Assembly: GCA_017518105.1 (NCBI GenBank)
Contig: JAFWWC010000026.1
Coordinates: 62,001-126,000 of the forward strand
Direction: 5' to 3'
Length of the DNA: 64,000 nt
Source of the DNA: Selenomonadaceae bacterium
GTDB lineage: Bacteria; Bacillota; Negativicutes; Selenomonadales; Selenomonadaceae
Position numbers and translations under genes: made by a program. This document shows positions 34,953 through 44,348 of this stretch, in pieces. The notes beneath the pieces are model-generated. The model did no database searches, was not told the DNA's origin, and was given only the letters and a program-made list of their open reading frames with translations. Every line of letters starts with the position of its first letter. Position 1 is the stretch's first letter.

Positions 34953-36428
34953 TTTGTCGAATGCTTCCGTTGATTCCTTGGGTGCGTCGTCGTATTTGTT
35001 CTTGACCGTCGCCGCCTCCAAAGATTTTGGCGAAGACTTGCCCGCTTGCTCCGCCTCCTTGTAAAGCAAAGCATCAATCGTCACGGGAACGCCCATTGCT
35101 TTTTCTAGTTGGGCGCGGCTCACGCTGTAAGAGTAAAGCGCGGTGTAGTAGTTGTTGCGGGTCTCAACGACTTTTTCTTGCGCGTTCATGACGTTAAGGT
35201 TAGTGTCGACGCCTTCGACGTAACGAACTTGGGCAATAGCGAATTCCTCTTCCGCCTTAGCCACGGCGGCGGCAGTCACCTTGATATTTTCTTCTGCAGT
35301 TCTTAGGGCAATGTACGCGCTACGAACTTCAAGCTGAATCGTCTCAATCTGTTGGCGGGCTAAGGACTCTGCGCGGCGTTCGATGGCTTGAGCTTGATGA
35401 ACGCTGGCGGAGGTTACCCCGTTGTCGAAGATATTCCAATTCATCTGAAAGCCGACTGCCCATTGCTCGGCGTTGTGATTGGAGCCAAAGACATTTTCGC
35501 CTGACTCGCTACCTTGAAAGACTGCGGAAACGTTCGGACGATAACCACTCTTTGCGGCGTTAGTCTGGGCTTCGGCTTGCTTGACGGCGTAGACAGCGGC
35601 GATACCGTCGGGGCGATGAGCCAACGCATATTCCAAGCAGTCAGCCTCCGTCAAGCTGTAGTTTGTAAAGCTTATGTCGTTGCTCGTGGCAACTTCCGTA
35701 TCGACTGGCAAGCCTAGGACATTGTTTAGCTGGGCGACTGCGGTTTGATAATTGCCCTTCGCGCTGTTCAAACTCTGTTGAGTGTTTGCAAGCTGAACGG
35801 TGGTAGCGAGCATATCCGATTTGGCGACGGTGCCGACCTCGTATTGAATGGAGACTGTGCGCAAGTGCGCCTGTAGAAGTTGAACCGCCTCTTCTTGTAC
35901 GGTGACCAACGATGCTTGCTGAAGGACTTGATAATAAGCCGCCGCCGCCTGATACTTAACTTGCTGGCGAGAGTTCTCTAACGTCAAGTCCGCCGCGTTC
36001 AAACTGTAGCGAGCCGCCTCCCGTTGATTTTCGAGACGCCCGCCCGTGTACAGCGGCATCTGCAAGCTAAAGGAGTTCGTGTTCTCGTTCTCGTAGGAAG
36101 GATAAAGGCTCATGTTCACATTATAGCCCGCATCCTTGGCGGCTTTAGCGTCGTCATGATTGTTGCGTCGACCGCTCCTGCGATAGTATCTGCCGCCAAT
36201 GCGATTGAGTGACGACGACCAACTAAGCGTAGGACCCGACTGACGGCGCACGGCTGACAAATTCCAACGAGCCGCTTCCCTCTCCTCGGCTGATTGTTCG
36301 ATTAATCGGTTGTTCTTTAGGGCAAGGGTTATCGCCTCGTCAAGCGTCAAAGTCACACCCTCGGCGGCAAAGGTCGTGTTCGTGGAAAGGAGAATCGCCG
36401 CCGACATTGTTGCCAAAAATTTTTTCAT
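34950..36428 (-). CDS. TolC-family outer-membrane efflux channel
   Basis: A 492-residue protein with a signal peptide (about 1-21, ending TTFAAE) and two outer-membrane-efflux repeats rich in long coiled-coil helices and small side chains (ALKNNRLIEQSAEE, ALAHRPDGIAAVYAVKQAEAQTNAAKSGYRPNVSA). It provides the outer-membrane exit for the adjacent ABC export system. It is the last gene of the operon, 12 bases after the second ABC transporter. The C-terminal ~35 residues are charged and probably disordered. Its presence implies that the peptide cargo is released outside a diderm cell. Confidence 0.92.
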   Translation of the reverse strand: MKKFLATMSAAILLSTNTTFAAEGVTLTLDEAITLALKNNRLIEQSAEEREAARWNLSAVRRQSGPTLSWSSSLNRIGGRYYRRSGRRNNHDDAKAAKDAGYNVNMSLYPSYENENTNSFSLQMPLYTGGRLENQREAARYSLNAADLTLENSRQQVKYQAAAAYYQVLQQASLVTVQEEAVQLLQAHLRTVSIQYEVGTVAKSDMLATTVQLANTQQSLNSAKGNYQTAVAQLNNVLGLPVDTEVATSNDISFTNYSLTEADCLEYALAHRPDGIAAVYAVKQAEAQTNAAKSGYRPNVSAVFQGSESGENVFGSNHNAEQWAVGFQMNWNIFDNGVTSASVHQAQAIERRAESLARQQIETIQLEVRSAYIALRTAEENIKVTAAAVAKAEEEFAIAQVRYVEGVDTNLNVMNAQEKVVETRNNYYTALYSYSVSRAQLEKAMGVPVTIDALLYKEAEQAGKSSPKSLEAATVKNKYDDAPKESTEAFDK

Positions 36429-36440
36429 GCTGAATCCTCC

Positions 36441-39134
36441 TTAAGCTGTCTGACGTTTAACCAGGTTAGCAAAAATGCCGCCGCGGGCAACGAGTTCATC
36501 AAAGCCGCCTTGCTCGACAATCCGCCCCGCGTCCATAACAAGAATCCTATCGCAGTTCCTAATCGTCGACAGGCGGTGCGCTACGATTATCCGCGTGGCG
36601 TTTAGGCTGTCTAAACTCTTCGTGACGATTGCTTGCGTGCGATTGTCCAAAGCTGATGTTGCCTCGTCGAAGATAAGGATTGCTGGCTTAGTGACGAGTG
36701 CGCGGGCGATTAGAATCCTCTGACGTTGCCCGCCGCTAATGTTGGTTGAGCCTTCGGAAATGACGGTTTGCATACCCATTGGCATCATCGCAATATCGGG
36801 AGCAATGCCCGCCGCCTCAGCCGCCTGCCAAGCGTCCTCTTGCGTTAGGGCGTTCGTGCCGATTATGTTCGTGAAGATGTCGCCTTGCATAAGCTGACCA
36901 TTCTGGAGGACGACGCCCATTTGAGTTCGTACGCTCGGCAAGTTCAAGTCGGCTAGGTCTTGCCCGTCGAAGTATATCGCACCTTTGCGCGGCGTCTCGA
37001 ATCCTAAAAGCAGTCTAACAAGAGTCGACTTGCCACAACCCGAACGCCCGACGATAGCGACGTTCTCGCCGGCGGAGATTTTAAAGCTCACGTCGTGCAA
37101 AACGTCTCGCCCTTCCGTGTAGCCGAAGGTTACGTTGCTAAGTTCAATCGCACCGCTTAGGATACCTGAGTCTGCCTTGTCGCCGACGCTCTCTGGAACT
37201 TCTTTAAGAATCGGGCGGAGGTTTTCAATGTGCGGCTGAATAGCGAAGTATTGACCGACCAGAGGAATAATTCCGTTAAGCGTGGCATTGAAACTGGAGA
37301 ACGCGCCTTGAAACGCAATGAACTGCGCGTAGGTTATGCCTTGCACCGTTTGACCATTCGGCCCGACCTCGTTCATGCCGTAGACCGCGATATAGTAAAG
37401 GCACATCGTCAGGATAAAAGGTTGCACGCTGCCGATAATCATGTTGTAGTTGCTCTGCCAGCGTAGCTTTAAATTCCATTTCCACGTTTCGCCGAAGACG
37501 CCGCTCCACAACCAGTAAGCTTGATTCTCCGCGCCGTGCTCTCGGAACTTGGCAAGCCCTTTGAATATCTGCTGGACAATGCCCGCCTCCTTGTTAGTTG
37601 CGTTGATTAGGTTGCGTTGAAAGCCGATGACGCGGCGATAAATAAATGCCGTGATGATTGCGTAGACGAACCAGACAGCCACCGCCGCCGCCGTAAGCTT
37701 GAGGCTGTAGTAGCACATCAGGAATATTGACCAAAAGCTGAAAACGAACCCGAACAGCCCGCCGATAAAGTCCGCGCTGACCAAACTTTTAATGACGTTG
37801 ATACCTTGCATGCGGCTTGCCAGTTCGCCCGACGTGAACTCCCTAAAAAATTTCGTCGGCAAGGTAAGCAGTCGGCTCCATAACGCCGCCTCGGTTGCCA
37901 TGTTCATTCGCGTCGTTATTCTCATGACGGCTATCGTCCGCACGATGCCAAGTGAGGCTGTCGTAAAGCTCGTGACCATGATTACTTGCGTAACGGTTGC
38001 CAAGCCTTGACGGTCGAGGATTGGGATTATGTCCGCAAAGATTGTTTCCGTAACGAGCGGCATAGCCAGAGGAATCAGTCCCGCAACGAGGCTTATCAAA
38101 ATAACCGTCCGATAATCGGCGAACCAGCACTGCTTGAAGATGAACTTCATAAGGTCGAGTATCTTCAGCTCACGTGCAGGGAAACCCGCGTAACATTCAA
38201 AGGCACTTTTATCAATCTTAGCGGCGACCTCGTCGGTTATCGGGAAGCCGTCGGGGTGTTCGGTGTTGACGAGTTTGTACTTGCCGGGCGCAGTCGGCAC
38301 GAAAGTTGATAAAATTTTCTCCGCGCCGTAGTAGCCGATGATAACGCCGCTATCGTTTTTGTGCCAGTCCTCGACCAGTTCAATCAGACGCATTTGCATA
38401 TTGCCCTTTTGAATCAGCCGCCGGAGCAAGCGTATCTGGTCTAATTTGCGGACAAGTTCGGCGTCGAGTTTGATATTGTCAGTCGGCATGTTCAAAGCTA
38501 TTGCCGCCCGCCGCACGATGAAGGTTGCCTCCTCCAGTCTAACGACGCGTTCGGTTGTCTCTGAATAAGTCGTTGTCTCTTCGCCGAGCAGGTTGGCTAT
38601 CGAGTTGTCCATTATCCGCCGCTGATTGCGTTTGCGAACTTCGACGCGGTTGGAAAATCTCTTATCCTCCGCCGCGAACCGCACGCCCAACAGCATGGAA
38701 AGTATTTGCTCGTTCTCAAGGAAGGCTTGCGTTAAATCTTCCGCCTCCTCAAGAACGGTTCCTTCAAGCCACGGGATTAAAGTATCGTCGCCCTTGTCAG
38801 CCATGAGCCTAAGCCACGGCAACTTTATCAGCTCGGCAAACCAACGACGCATATAATTTTTCAGCTCGTCGGGTGAAACTTCCTCGAACGGCGAAATTTT
38901 TATCTGCGTGTCCTCGGCGGCGTAAAGGAGCGTCTCTGTCTGGTTGAACTCGTCGAGCAACGGGAACGCCGCGCCGCCCACCTCAAGCTCAACCAAGAAC
39001 TGTTGCCGGAACGAACCGTCCGCACGTGTCACGGCGTAGACTTCAAGCTTGCCCGTCTCAATCAATGCTAAGCGTTCGCCGTCTTCCAGTCGAATTCGTT
39101 CGCCCGCCATTAAAAATCTTTCAAAGGGGCTCAA
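36441..39134 (-). CDS. NHLM-type ABC exporter without peptidase domain
   Basis: An 897-residue fused ABC exporter. The N-terminal ~330 residues are a cyclic-nucleotide-binding-like/other cytoplasmic region typical of the second NHLM transporter (TIGR03797-type). It is followed by a six-helix ABC membrane domain (about 340-640) and an ATPase domain with Walker A GRSGCGKST, signature NISGGQRQR and Walker B ILIFDEATSALD. No C39 domain is present. I start it at the TTG at 39134, 8 bases after GAGGAG; an ATG at 39110 is possible. It overlaps the C39 gene by 14 bases. It is expected to pair with the C39 transporter. Confidence 0.9.
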   Translation of the reverse strand: MSPFERFLMAGERIRLEDGERLALIETGKLEVYAVTRADGSFRQQFLVELEVGGAAFPLLDEFNQTETLLYAAEDTQIKISPFEEVSPDELKNYMRRWFAELIKLPWLRLMADKGDDTLIPWLEGTVLEEAEDLTQAFLENEQILSMLLGVRFAAEDKRFSNRVEVRKRNQRRIMDNSIANLLGEETTTYSETTERVVRLEEATFIVRRAAIALNMPTDNIKLDAELVRKLDQIRLLRRLIQKGNMQMRLIELVEDWHKNDSGVIIGYYGAEKILSTFVPTAPGKYKLVNTEHPDGFPITDEVAAKIDKSAFECYAGFPARELKILDLMKFIFKQCWFADYRTVILISLVAGLIPLAMPLVTETIFADIIPILDRQGLATVTQVIMVTSFTTASLGIVRTIAVMRITTRMNMATEAALWSRLLTLPTKFFREFTSGELASRMQGINVIKSLVSADFIGGLFGFVFSFWSIFLMCYYSLKLTAAAVAVWFVYAIITAFIYRRVIGFQRNLINATNKEAGIVQQIFKGLAKFREHGAENQAYWLWSGVFGETWKWNLKLRWQSNYNMIIGSVQPFILTMCLYYIAVYGMNEVGPNGQTVQGITYAQFIAFQGAFSSFNATLNGIIPLVGQYFAIQPHIENLRPILKEVPESVGDKADSGILSGAIELSNVTFGYTEGRDVLHDVSFKISAGENVAIVGRSGCGKSTLVRLLLGFETPRKGAIYFDGQDLADLNLPSVRTQMGVVLQNGQLMQGDIFTNIIGTNALTQEDAWQAAEAAGIAPDIAMMPMGMQTVISEGSTNISGGQRQRILIARALVTKPAILIFDEATSALDNRTQAIVTKSLDSLNATRIIVAHRLSTIRNCDRILVMDAGRIVEQGGFDELVARGGIFANLVKRQTA

Positions 39135-41331
39135 CTTCTTGGCTCCTCTCCTCAATCAATCGTTTATAAGCTCCGTCATGCTGAATCATTTCGCGATGGG
39201 TGCCGCGCTCCACGACGACGCCCTTATCCAAAACAATAATCTCGTCGCAGTCGCGAATCGTCGACAGGCGGTGCGCCACGATTAAACACGAACAGCCGCG
39301 CCGCCGAATATTTTCCAGAACCGTTTGCTCGGTCATCGGGTCAAGGGCACTTGTCGCCTCGTCGAGAATCAAAAGCGACGGATTGTTTGCTAGGGCGCGG
39401 GCGATTTCCAAACGCTGACGTTGCCCGCCGCTGAAATTCAAGCCGCCCTCCGAAACTTCAGAGTCGTAGCCGTTTTCTAGTTGCAAAATATCTTCGTGTA
39501 TGCAAGCGTCCTTCGCCGCCTGAATTACATCACTGCGCCGAACCGAATCATCGAACAGCGTCAAGTTTTGCGTAATCGTCCCTGTGATTTGGAAAACGTC
39601 TTGGTCAACGGCGGAGATTGAATTCACGATGACTGCGCGGGGCAACTCGCGACGCTTAACGCCGTCAAAGCGAACCTCGCCGCTCCATTCCTCGTAAATG
39701 CCCGTGACGACCTTTGCGACAGTCGACTTGCCCGAACCGCTCGCGCCCACGACTGCCACCCAATGTCCCGGCTCTATGTGCAAGGAAAATTTATTCAGCA
39801 ACGGCTTTTCCAACGGGCTGTAACCAAAATCAATGTCCTTGAGTTCAAGCTCACCATTTAGCCTCGCGAACGGCTCATTAGAAACTTTTTCCTCGCGGCA
39901 GTTCAAATCGTCAATCTCGTACTTGCGCACGTCGTTTAGGCGTTGCATTTGCATTTCAGTCGTTTGGAGAGTGGAGCCTAAGCTGAGCAATGAACCCACT
40001 GGAGCTTGAAAGCTACCCATCAGCGATTGAAACGCCGTAAACATACCCGCAGTCAACACGCCGTCCATAATCGAGAAGCCGCCGATTGTCATAATCAACG
40101 CGCCGTTAATGCCGCCCAGGAGCGTCGGGATAATCGTTGCAGTCATCTGCCAAAGTGCCACGTCTTGCCCAGCCTTTAGAACCTTCGCACGATAGCCCGC
40201 CCACTTTGTGAAGAAGTCCGCCTCGTTGCCGTTGGCTTTAATCGTCTCAATCATCATCAAGCCGTTCATGGTCGTGCCGTATTCCTTGCCGGCGTCCTGC
40301 TGAATCTTCATGTTCATATCGGTTAGGTGTCGTCTCAGCGCGAAGAACATAATTATGCCAATGCTAGAGAAGAACACGCCGATTAGCGTTAAAACTACGT
40401 GATATTGCAGGAGGAGGAGCAAATAAAAAATCGCGACGAGGAAATTTAGAATCGCCAACGCCGCTGGCCCCGATAAAACGCCCGCGATTGATTCGTTGAA
40501 GTTGACACGCGACGCCACCTCGCCCGCGAACCGCTGATTGAAGAACGACATAGGCAGACGGAGCAAATGCCAGAAAAAGCTTGACGAATCGGCTAGCGTT
40601 AATTTCTTCTGCCAACGCGTAAGGATTACGGCTTGGAGCCACGTCATCACGCCACAGATAACAAACGAGACTGTCATCGCCAAGCAGAAGTTGAACATCC
40701 AATCGGTATGTTTCTTCGCTAAGATGTCGTCGAGGAAAATTTGACTGAACACGGGCGACGCTAGCCCCGGAATAATCATGCCGAGATTGAGGAGCAAAAT
40801 AAAAAGCACAGCCCATTTATCACGCGAAAGCTTTATGGCAACGTCTTTGAAGATATTGTAGCGTTCGCCTTCGGGCTTGAAACTTTCGTTAGGAACGACG
40901 CTCAAGGCTACGCCAGTATAAGACGTGCGGAATTCGTCCCATTTTACCGTTCGCCGCCCCATTGCCGGATCGTTCAAATAAACCGTGTCGCCCTTAATGC
41001 CTTCCAGAACTACAAAGTGATTGAATTCCCAGTGAATGATAAGCGGATACGCGCCGACTTCCCTAAGCCTGTCCGCGTTCCAACGATAGCCATTAGCATT
41101 ACAGCCGCGATTACGTGCCGCCCGAATGACGCAACTTGCCTTGGAGCCGTCGCGATTGACGCCGCACTCCTGCCTTAGTTTTTCAAGCGGCAACCACAAT
41201 TCATAATGCGCAAGTATCATCGACAACGACGCCGCCCCGCACTCAGTCGCCTCCATTTGTAAAACCGTCGGCACTTTTACCCGCGTCGTCTGTATGCCGA
41301 AGAAATTTTTTATCTTGTCAAGTAAATCCAT
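39121..41331 (-). CDS. NHLM-type peptidase-ABC exporter (C39 domain)
   Basis: A 736-residue transporter that should cut double-glycine leaders and export the core peptide. The N-terminal C39 peptidase has an intact catalytic triad: Cys31 (EATECGAAS), His105 (NHFVVLEG) and Asp121 (NDPAMG). A six-helix membrane domain follows (about 165-470), then an ATPase with Walker A GASGSGKST, NFSGGQRQR signature and LLILDEATSALD. It matches the TIGR03796-type NHLM transporter. Its start overlaps the HlyD-like stop (TAATG). It is the likely processing enzyme for the peptide encoded at 34730-34912. Confidence 0.93.
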   Translation of the reverse strand: MDLLDKIKNFFGIQTTRVKVPTVLQMEATECGAASLSMILAHYELWLPLEKLRQECGVNRDGSKASCVIRAARNRGCNANGYRWNADRLREVGAYPLIIHWEFNHFVVLEGIKGDTVYLNDPAMGRRTVKWDEFRTSYTGVALSVVPNESFKPEGERYNIFKDVAIKLSRDKWAVLFILLLNLGMIIPGLASPVFSQIFLDDILAKKHTDWMFNFCLAMTVSFVICGVMTWLQAVILTRWQKKLTLADSSSFFWHLLRLPMSFFNQRFAGEVASRVNFNESIAGVLSGPAALAILNFLVAIFYLLLLLQYHVVLTLIGVFFSSIGIIMFFALRRHLTDMNMKIQQDAGKEYGTTMNGLMMIETIKANGNEADFFTKWAGYRAKVLKAGQDVALWQMTATIIPTLLGGINGALIMTIGGFSIMDGVLTAGMFTAFQSLMGSFQAPVGSLLSLGSTLQTTEMQMQRLNDVRKYEIDDLNCREEKVSNEPFARLNGELELKDIDFGYSPLEKPLLNKFSLHIEPGHWVAVVGASGSGKSTVAKVVTGIYEEWSGEVRFDGVKRRELPRAVIVNSISAVDQDVFQITGTITQNLTLFDDSVRRSDVIQAAKDACIHEDILQLENGYDSEVSEGGLNFSGGQRQRLEIARALANNPSLLILDEATSALDPMTEQTVLENIRRRGCSCLIVAHRLSTIRDCDEIIVLDKGVVVERGTHREMIQHDGAYKRLIEERSQEVEPL

Positions 41332-42293
41332 TACCTACTCCTGAGCCATTGACTTAGCTTGTAGAAAACTTTTTCAATCGGCGGCTTGCGTTCAATGATA
41401 ATCGAGCCGGTGCAGAAGGAGCCAGCCGTTATCATTTTGTGTTCGCCGACGTGTGAAGTCCAAAGATAGCCCGACTTGTCCGCAGGGTCTTTGACAAGGT
41501 CGAAGACGACTTCCATAACTGACGAATTTTGAGCTTGGATAATCCACTGAGCGAACTGCGTGTTGCCGAGGTGCTGTTGAATGCCTTGGATAGTCATCGG
41601 GTATTGCGAGACGCTCCGCACGACACCGATTAGACTTCCCGTTTGCGAAACGTCCGCGCCATTTGGCGCAAGCTGAATCGTCATGCCCGCTTCGACGCGT
41701 TTGCCTTTGTCGAGTGGAATATACAAAAGCCCCGTCAAGTCTTCGCGGTTTTGCGTCATGCGCACGGAGCAAATCGGAGTTCCCGCACTAATCATTGAGC
41801 CGACATCGACCATAACTTCATCAATAATGCCGTCGTAGTCGCTGTAAATGTCTTCCGCCACGTCCTGTTGATAGCGTTTGGCGTCGAACTGATAAGCACG
41901 CCCCATAGCGTCGCGGTCTGAAGAGGCTAATCCCATGCCGTATTGCGCCATGCGAGTATCAGCTGACTGTTCGGCTTGCTCCATGTGTGCAATCAAGTCG
42001 CCTTTCTTAATCGTCATGCCAGGTCGAACGTAGAGTTGAGCAATTTTTCCGTTAGCGGTGTGCGTGACGTTCATTAAGCCCGCCGAGTCCATGATTAAGC
42101 CCATGCCTTCCGCCTTGACTGTGAACGCCCCGTAGATTGACCAGAGCACCACCGCGAACAACAGAACGAGTATTGCGATTAAAGCCATCCAACTTACCGG
42201 CGTCGTTATTGGCAACATAGTATCGAGCTTTTCCGGCGAGCGCAACTTGTCGAGGGCTTCTTGACTAAAGATTTGGCTGTTCTGCTGTCTCAT
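41331..42293 (-). CDS. NHLM-type HlyD-like secretion protein
   Basis: A 320-residue inner-membrane adaptor. A cytoplasmic N-terminus is followed by one helix (about 30-52), a biotinyl-lipoyl-like beta domain (VTHTANGKIAQLYVRPGMTIKKGDLIAHME) and a C-terminal beta-barrel region. The coiled coil is short compared with classical HlyD. It matches the NHLM secretion-protein pattern (TIGR03794-type) by context and layout. It overlaps the neighbouring genes on both sides by 1-4 bases, so the operon is translationally coupled. Confidence 0.85.
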   Translation of the reverse strand: MRQQNSQIFSQEALDKLRSPEKLDTMLPITTPVSWMALIAILVLLFAVVLWSIYGAFTVKAEGMGLIMDSAGLMNVTHTANGKIAQLYVRPGMTIKKGDLIAHMEQAEQSADTRMAQYGMGLASSDRDAMGRAYQFDAKRYQQDVAEDIYSDYDGIIDEVMVDVGSMISAGTPICSVRMTQNREDLTGLLYIPLDKGKRVEAGMTIQLAPNGADVSQTGSLIGVVRSVSQYPMTIQGIQQHLGNTQFAQWIIQAQNSSVMEVVFDLVKDPADKSGYLWTSHVGEHKMITAGSFCTGSIIIERKPPIEKVFYKLSQWLRSR

Positions 42294-43462
42294 TTGCCCG
42301 CCTCCTCCATTAAAGTCATGGTAACTTTCATTCCGTTTTCGAGACCTTCAGCCGCCGACGTGACGACCCTTTCGCCTTCGCTGAGTCCAGAGATAATTTC
42401 AATGTAGTTGCCGTCGTCTGCACCTGTCCTAACCTTGCGGCGTTCGAGTTTGTCTTCCGCGTTTATGACGAAAACTGAACTATGATTTGAGTCAGTCATT
42501 GCGGCAAGCGGCACCGTCAAAAGTTTTCGCGTCTGTGCAGAGGTCAGAACAGCTCCGTTGTAAGCTTGTTGCTCCAAAAGCTTGACGCGGTTATCGACCT
42601 CAAAAACGACCTTCCTTAGGCTCGCGGGTTCATTCAAGCTCGGCATGATTTCCTTGACGTAGACGGGAAAATTTTCAGCGTCGCCACGATTGCCCGCCGC
42701 ATAGTCCGTATCGTAAGCTTTGCGGAGGATTTGACTGTTTGTAAAACTCAGCTCTGCCCTGTCGCCGATTGAAAGCCTTTGGGCATCCTTGTCCTCGACC
42801 GGCAACGAGAAGAAGAGCCGCGAGAAGTTTCCGACCAGTGCAAGCGGCGTGCCTGCCTGAACATACGCGCCTTGCTGTTTATAAAGGATTAAAATTTCGC
42901 CATCAATCGGAGCGGTCACGTCTTGCCTAGAGGATTGAACTAATAATTGCTGTTTGACGGTTTGCGCCTCTTTCAATGCCGCCTCTGACGCAAAGTAAGC
43001 CGCCTCTGCCTCGTCGAATTTTTCTATGGAGGTCGCGTCTCGTTCCCTTAGTCGCGTATACCGTGCGTAATTGTTCTTTGCGTTGGCTAGCTGTGCTTCT
43101 GCCTTGGCAATGGAGCTGTCCGCCTGCTGAATCTTAAGTGCTATCTCCTCGTTGACAAGAGTGAAGATGACTTGCCCGCGTGCTACGTTTGAATTCTTTG
43201 ATACGAAGATTTGCTCGATGCGTCCGTCAATCAGTGCGACCGCGTCCGCCATGTCCTCTGAATAAAGATTTATCGTCTCCAGAAATAATTTCGGGTGCAT
43301 GTCGCGCATTTGCGCCTTAGCTCCTTGCAGTGGAATTGTTCGGCTCTCCATGCGTTCGGCGATTTGATTCTCGCCGCTTTTATTGAGCCACGCCCCATAA
43401 GCGACCATCGCCACCACGAACAATAATATCAGCACGAGCCCGACCATATAAAGTTTCTTCAT
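42290..43462 (-). CDS. Periplasmic membrane-fusion protein (RND/HlyD type)
   Basis: A 390-residue adaptor with an N-terminal anchor (about 5-25), a lipoyl half-motif (ALIDGRIEQIFVSKNSNVARGQVIF), a helical hairpin (about 105-185), the second lipoyl half (SRQDVTAPIDGEILILYKQQGAYV) and a membrane-proximal beta domain. The hairpin is long enough to reach a TolC-type channel. It heads the export operon, with the ATG at 43462 behind AAAGGAGGT and a consensus promoter at 43485-43513. Its role is to bridge the inner-membrane exporter and the TolC channel. Confidence 0.9.
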   Translation of the reverse strand: MKKLYMVGLVLILLFVVAMVAYGAWLNKSGENQIAERMESRTIPLQGAKAQMRDMHPKLFLETINLYSEDMADAVALIDGRIEQIFVSKNSNVARGQVIFTLVNEEIALKIQQADSSIAKAEAQLANAKNNYARYTRLRERDATSIEKFDEAEAAYFASEAALKEAQTVKQQLLVQSSRQDVTAPIDGEILILYKQQGAYVQAGTPLALVGNFSRLFFSLPVEDKDAQRLSIGDRAELSFTNSQILRKAYDTDYAAGNRGDAENFPVYVKEIMPSLNEPASLRKVVFEVDNRVKLLEQQAYNGAVLTSAQTRKLLTVPLAAMTDSNHSSVFVINAEDKLERRKVRTGADDGNYIEIISGLSEGERVVTSAAEGLENGMKVTMTLMEEAGK

Positions 43463-43484
43463 CAGCCGACCTCCTTTCGTTGCC

Positions 43485-43513
43485 AGTATAAAACATGCCA
43501 AATTACCTGTCAA
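43485..43513 (-). promoter_or_regulatory. Promoter of the NHLM export operon
   Basis: Minus-strand TTGACA (43513-43508), 17-base spacer, TATACT (43490-43485). It sits immediately after the terminator of the CRISPR operon. Confidence 0.8.
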
Positions 43514-43514
43514 A

Positions 43515-43546
43515 CAAAAAGCCCTTCGACGAAATGCCGGAGGGCT
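43515..43546 (-). terminator. Terminator of the type III CRISPR operon
   Basis: On the minus strand AGCCCTCCG and CGAAGGGCT pair with one mismatch around a short loop and are followed by TTTTTG. It lies 11 bases after the cas6 stop. Confidence 0.72.
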
Positions 43547-43556
43547 CTTTGATTCA

Positions 43557-44348
43557 TTAGCGGAAATTGACTTTGGTTTGCCCGAAGCCTTGACTTGTGA
43601 GACGCCCGACGCCCGCGAACTCTGCGAACCTAGCTAGCAGGACGAAGACCTTTTGAACGTCTCGGCTTAAGGCTCCGATGTCGTAGAAAAAATTTCCCCA
43701 AAAAGCCAGCGTGCCTCGGTCAGCCGCCAGATAAAATTTTTTGCTCTGCCCCTGCCACTTAGTCAATCGAATTTGCGCGGCGAGTTCTCGGATAATCTTT
43801 TTATCGGCGGAAACGGGCATGGCGGCTTGATTCCACTTGTCAGCCAGCGACGTGAAGATTAATTCCGGTCTCGGATATGGCGCGTCAAATTTATCCGTCT
43901 TGAATGACACGGGCGACACGAAGTCAAAGCGAATCTCCGTTATCGGCGGCGATGTCTTTGCCTCCGCGATAAAATCGTTCACGGCGATAATCGAATCCGT
44001 GCGAACTGCCTCGACAGTCAAAGCCAATGCGCCCGCCTGAATCTTATCGCCGACGGCAATGCTCATGACCGCCTGCATAATCGCCGCGTTGAGTCCCGTC
44101 ACCCGCCAAAAGAATTCGTCGCCGCCCCGAACAAGCCATTGCTCCTTTGCGCTCGGAATTTTTCTTATCGGGTCGAGGAATGACACTGTGAACGGCTTGA
44201 GATTCAATTCATCGTGGACGAACCCTACGAAGTCGGGCGACGCCTCCGCTAGTAGCTTAAAGAACGCCGCGTGCATGAACCGCCCATTGATGAACGGCAA
44301 TCGAGCTGAGTTCTCTGCCCGCAACTTGAATGAGACCGCGCCTATCAT
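43557..44348 (-). CDS. cas6: Cas6-like CRISPR repeat endoribonuclease
   Basis: A 263-residue RAMP protein. The C-terminal glycine-rich loop (AGVGRLTSQGFGQTKV) is the Cas6 hallmark, and the N-terminal half has the first ferredoxin-like fold. Cas6 cuts precursor CRISPR RNA at the repeats. A candidate catalytic His lies in RFMHAAFFKLL near residue 25, a position used in several Cas6 proteins; the assignment is tentative. It overlaps the upstream gene by 4 bases (ATGA) and ends the operon. No CRISPR array is in the window for it to process. Confidence 0.82.
   Translation of the reverse strand: MIGAVSFKLRAENSARLPFINGRFMHAAFFKLLAEASPDFVGFVHDELNLKPFTVSFLDPIRKIPSAKEQWLVRGGDEFFWRVTGLNAAIMQAVMSIAVGDKIQAGALALTVEAVRTDSIIAVNDFIAEAKTSPPITEIRFDFVSPVSFKTDKFDAPYPRPELIFTSLADKWNQAAMPVSADKKIIRELAAQIRLTKWQGQSKKFYLAADRGTLAFWGNFFYDIGALSRDVQKVFVLLARFAEFAGVGRLTSQGFGQTKVNFR

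Noticed and set aside
34131-43462. RiPP biosynthetic cluster with a modification enzyme
   Set aside because: No LanM, radical-SAM, YcaO or nitrile-hydratase-like gene is present; only export genes are seen.
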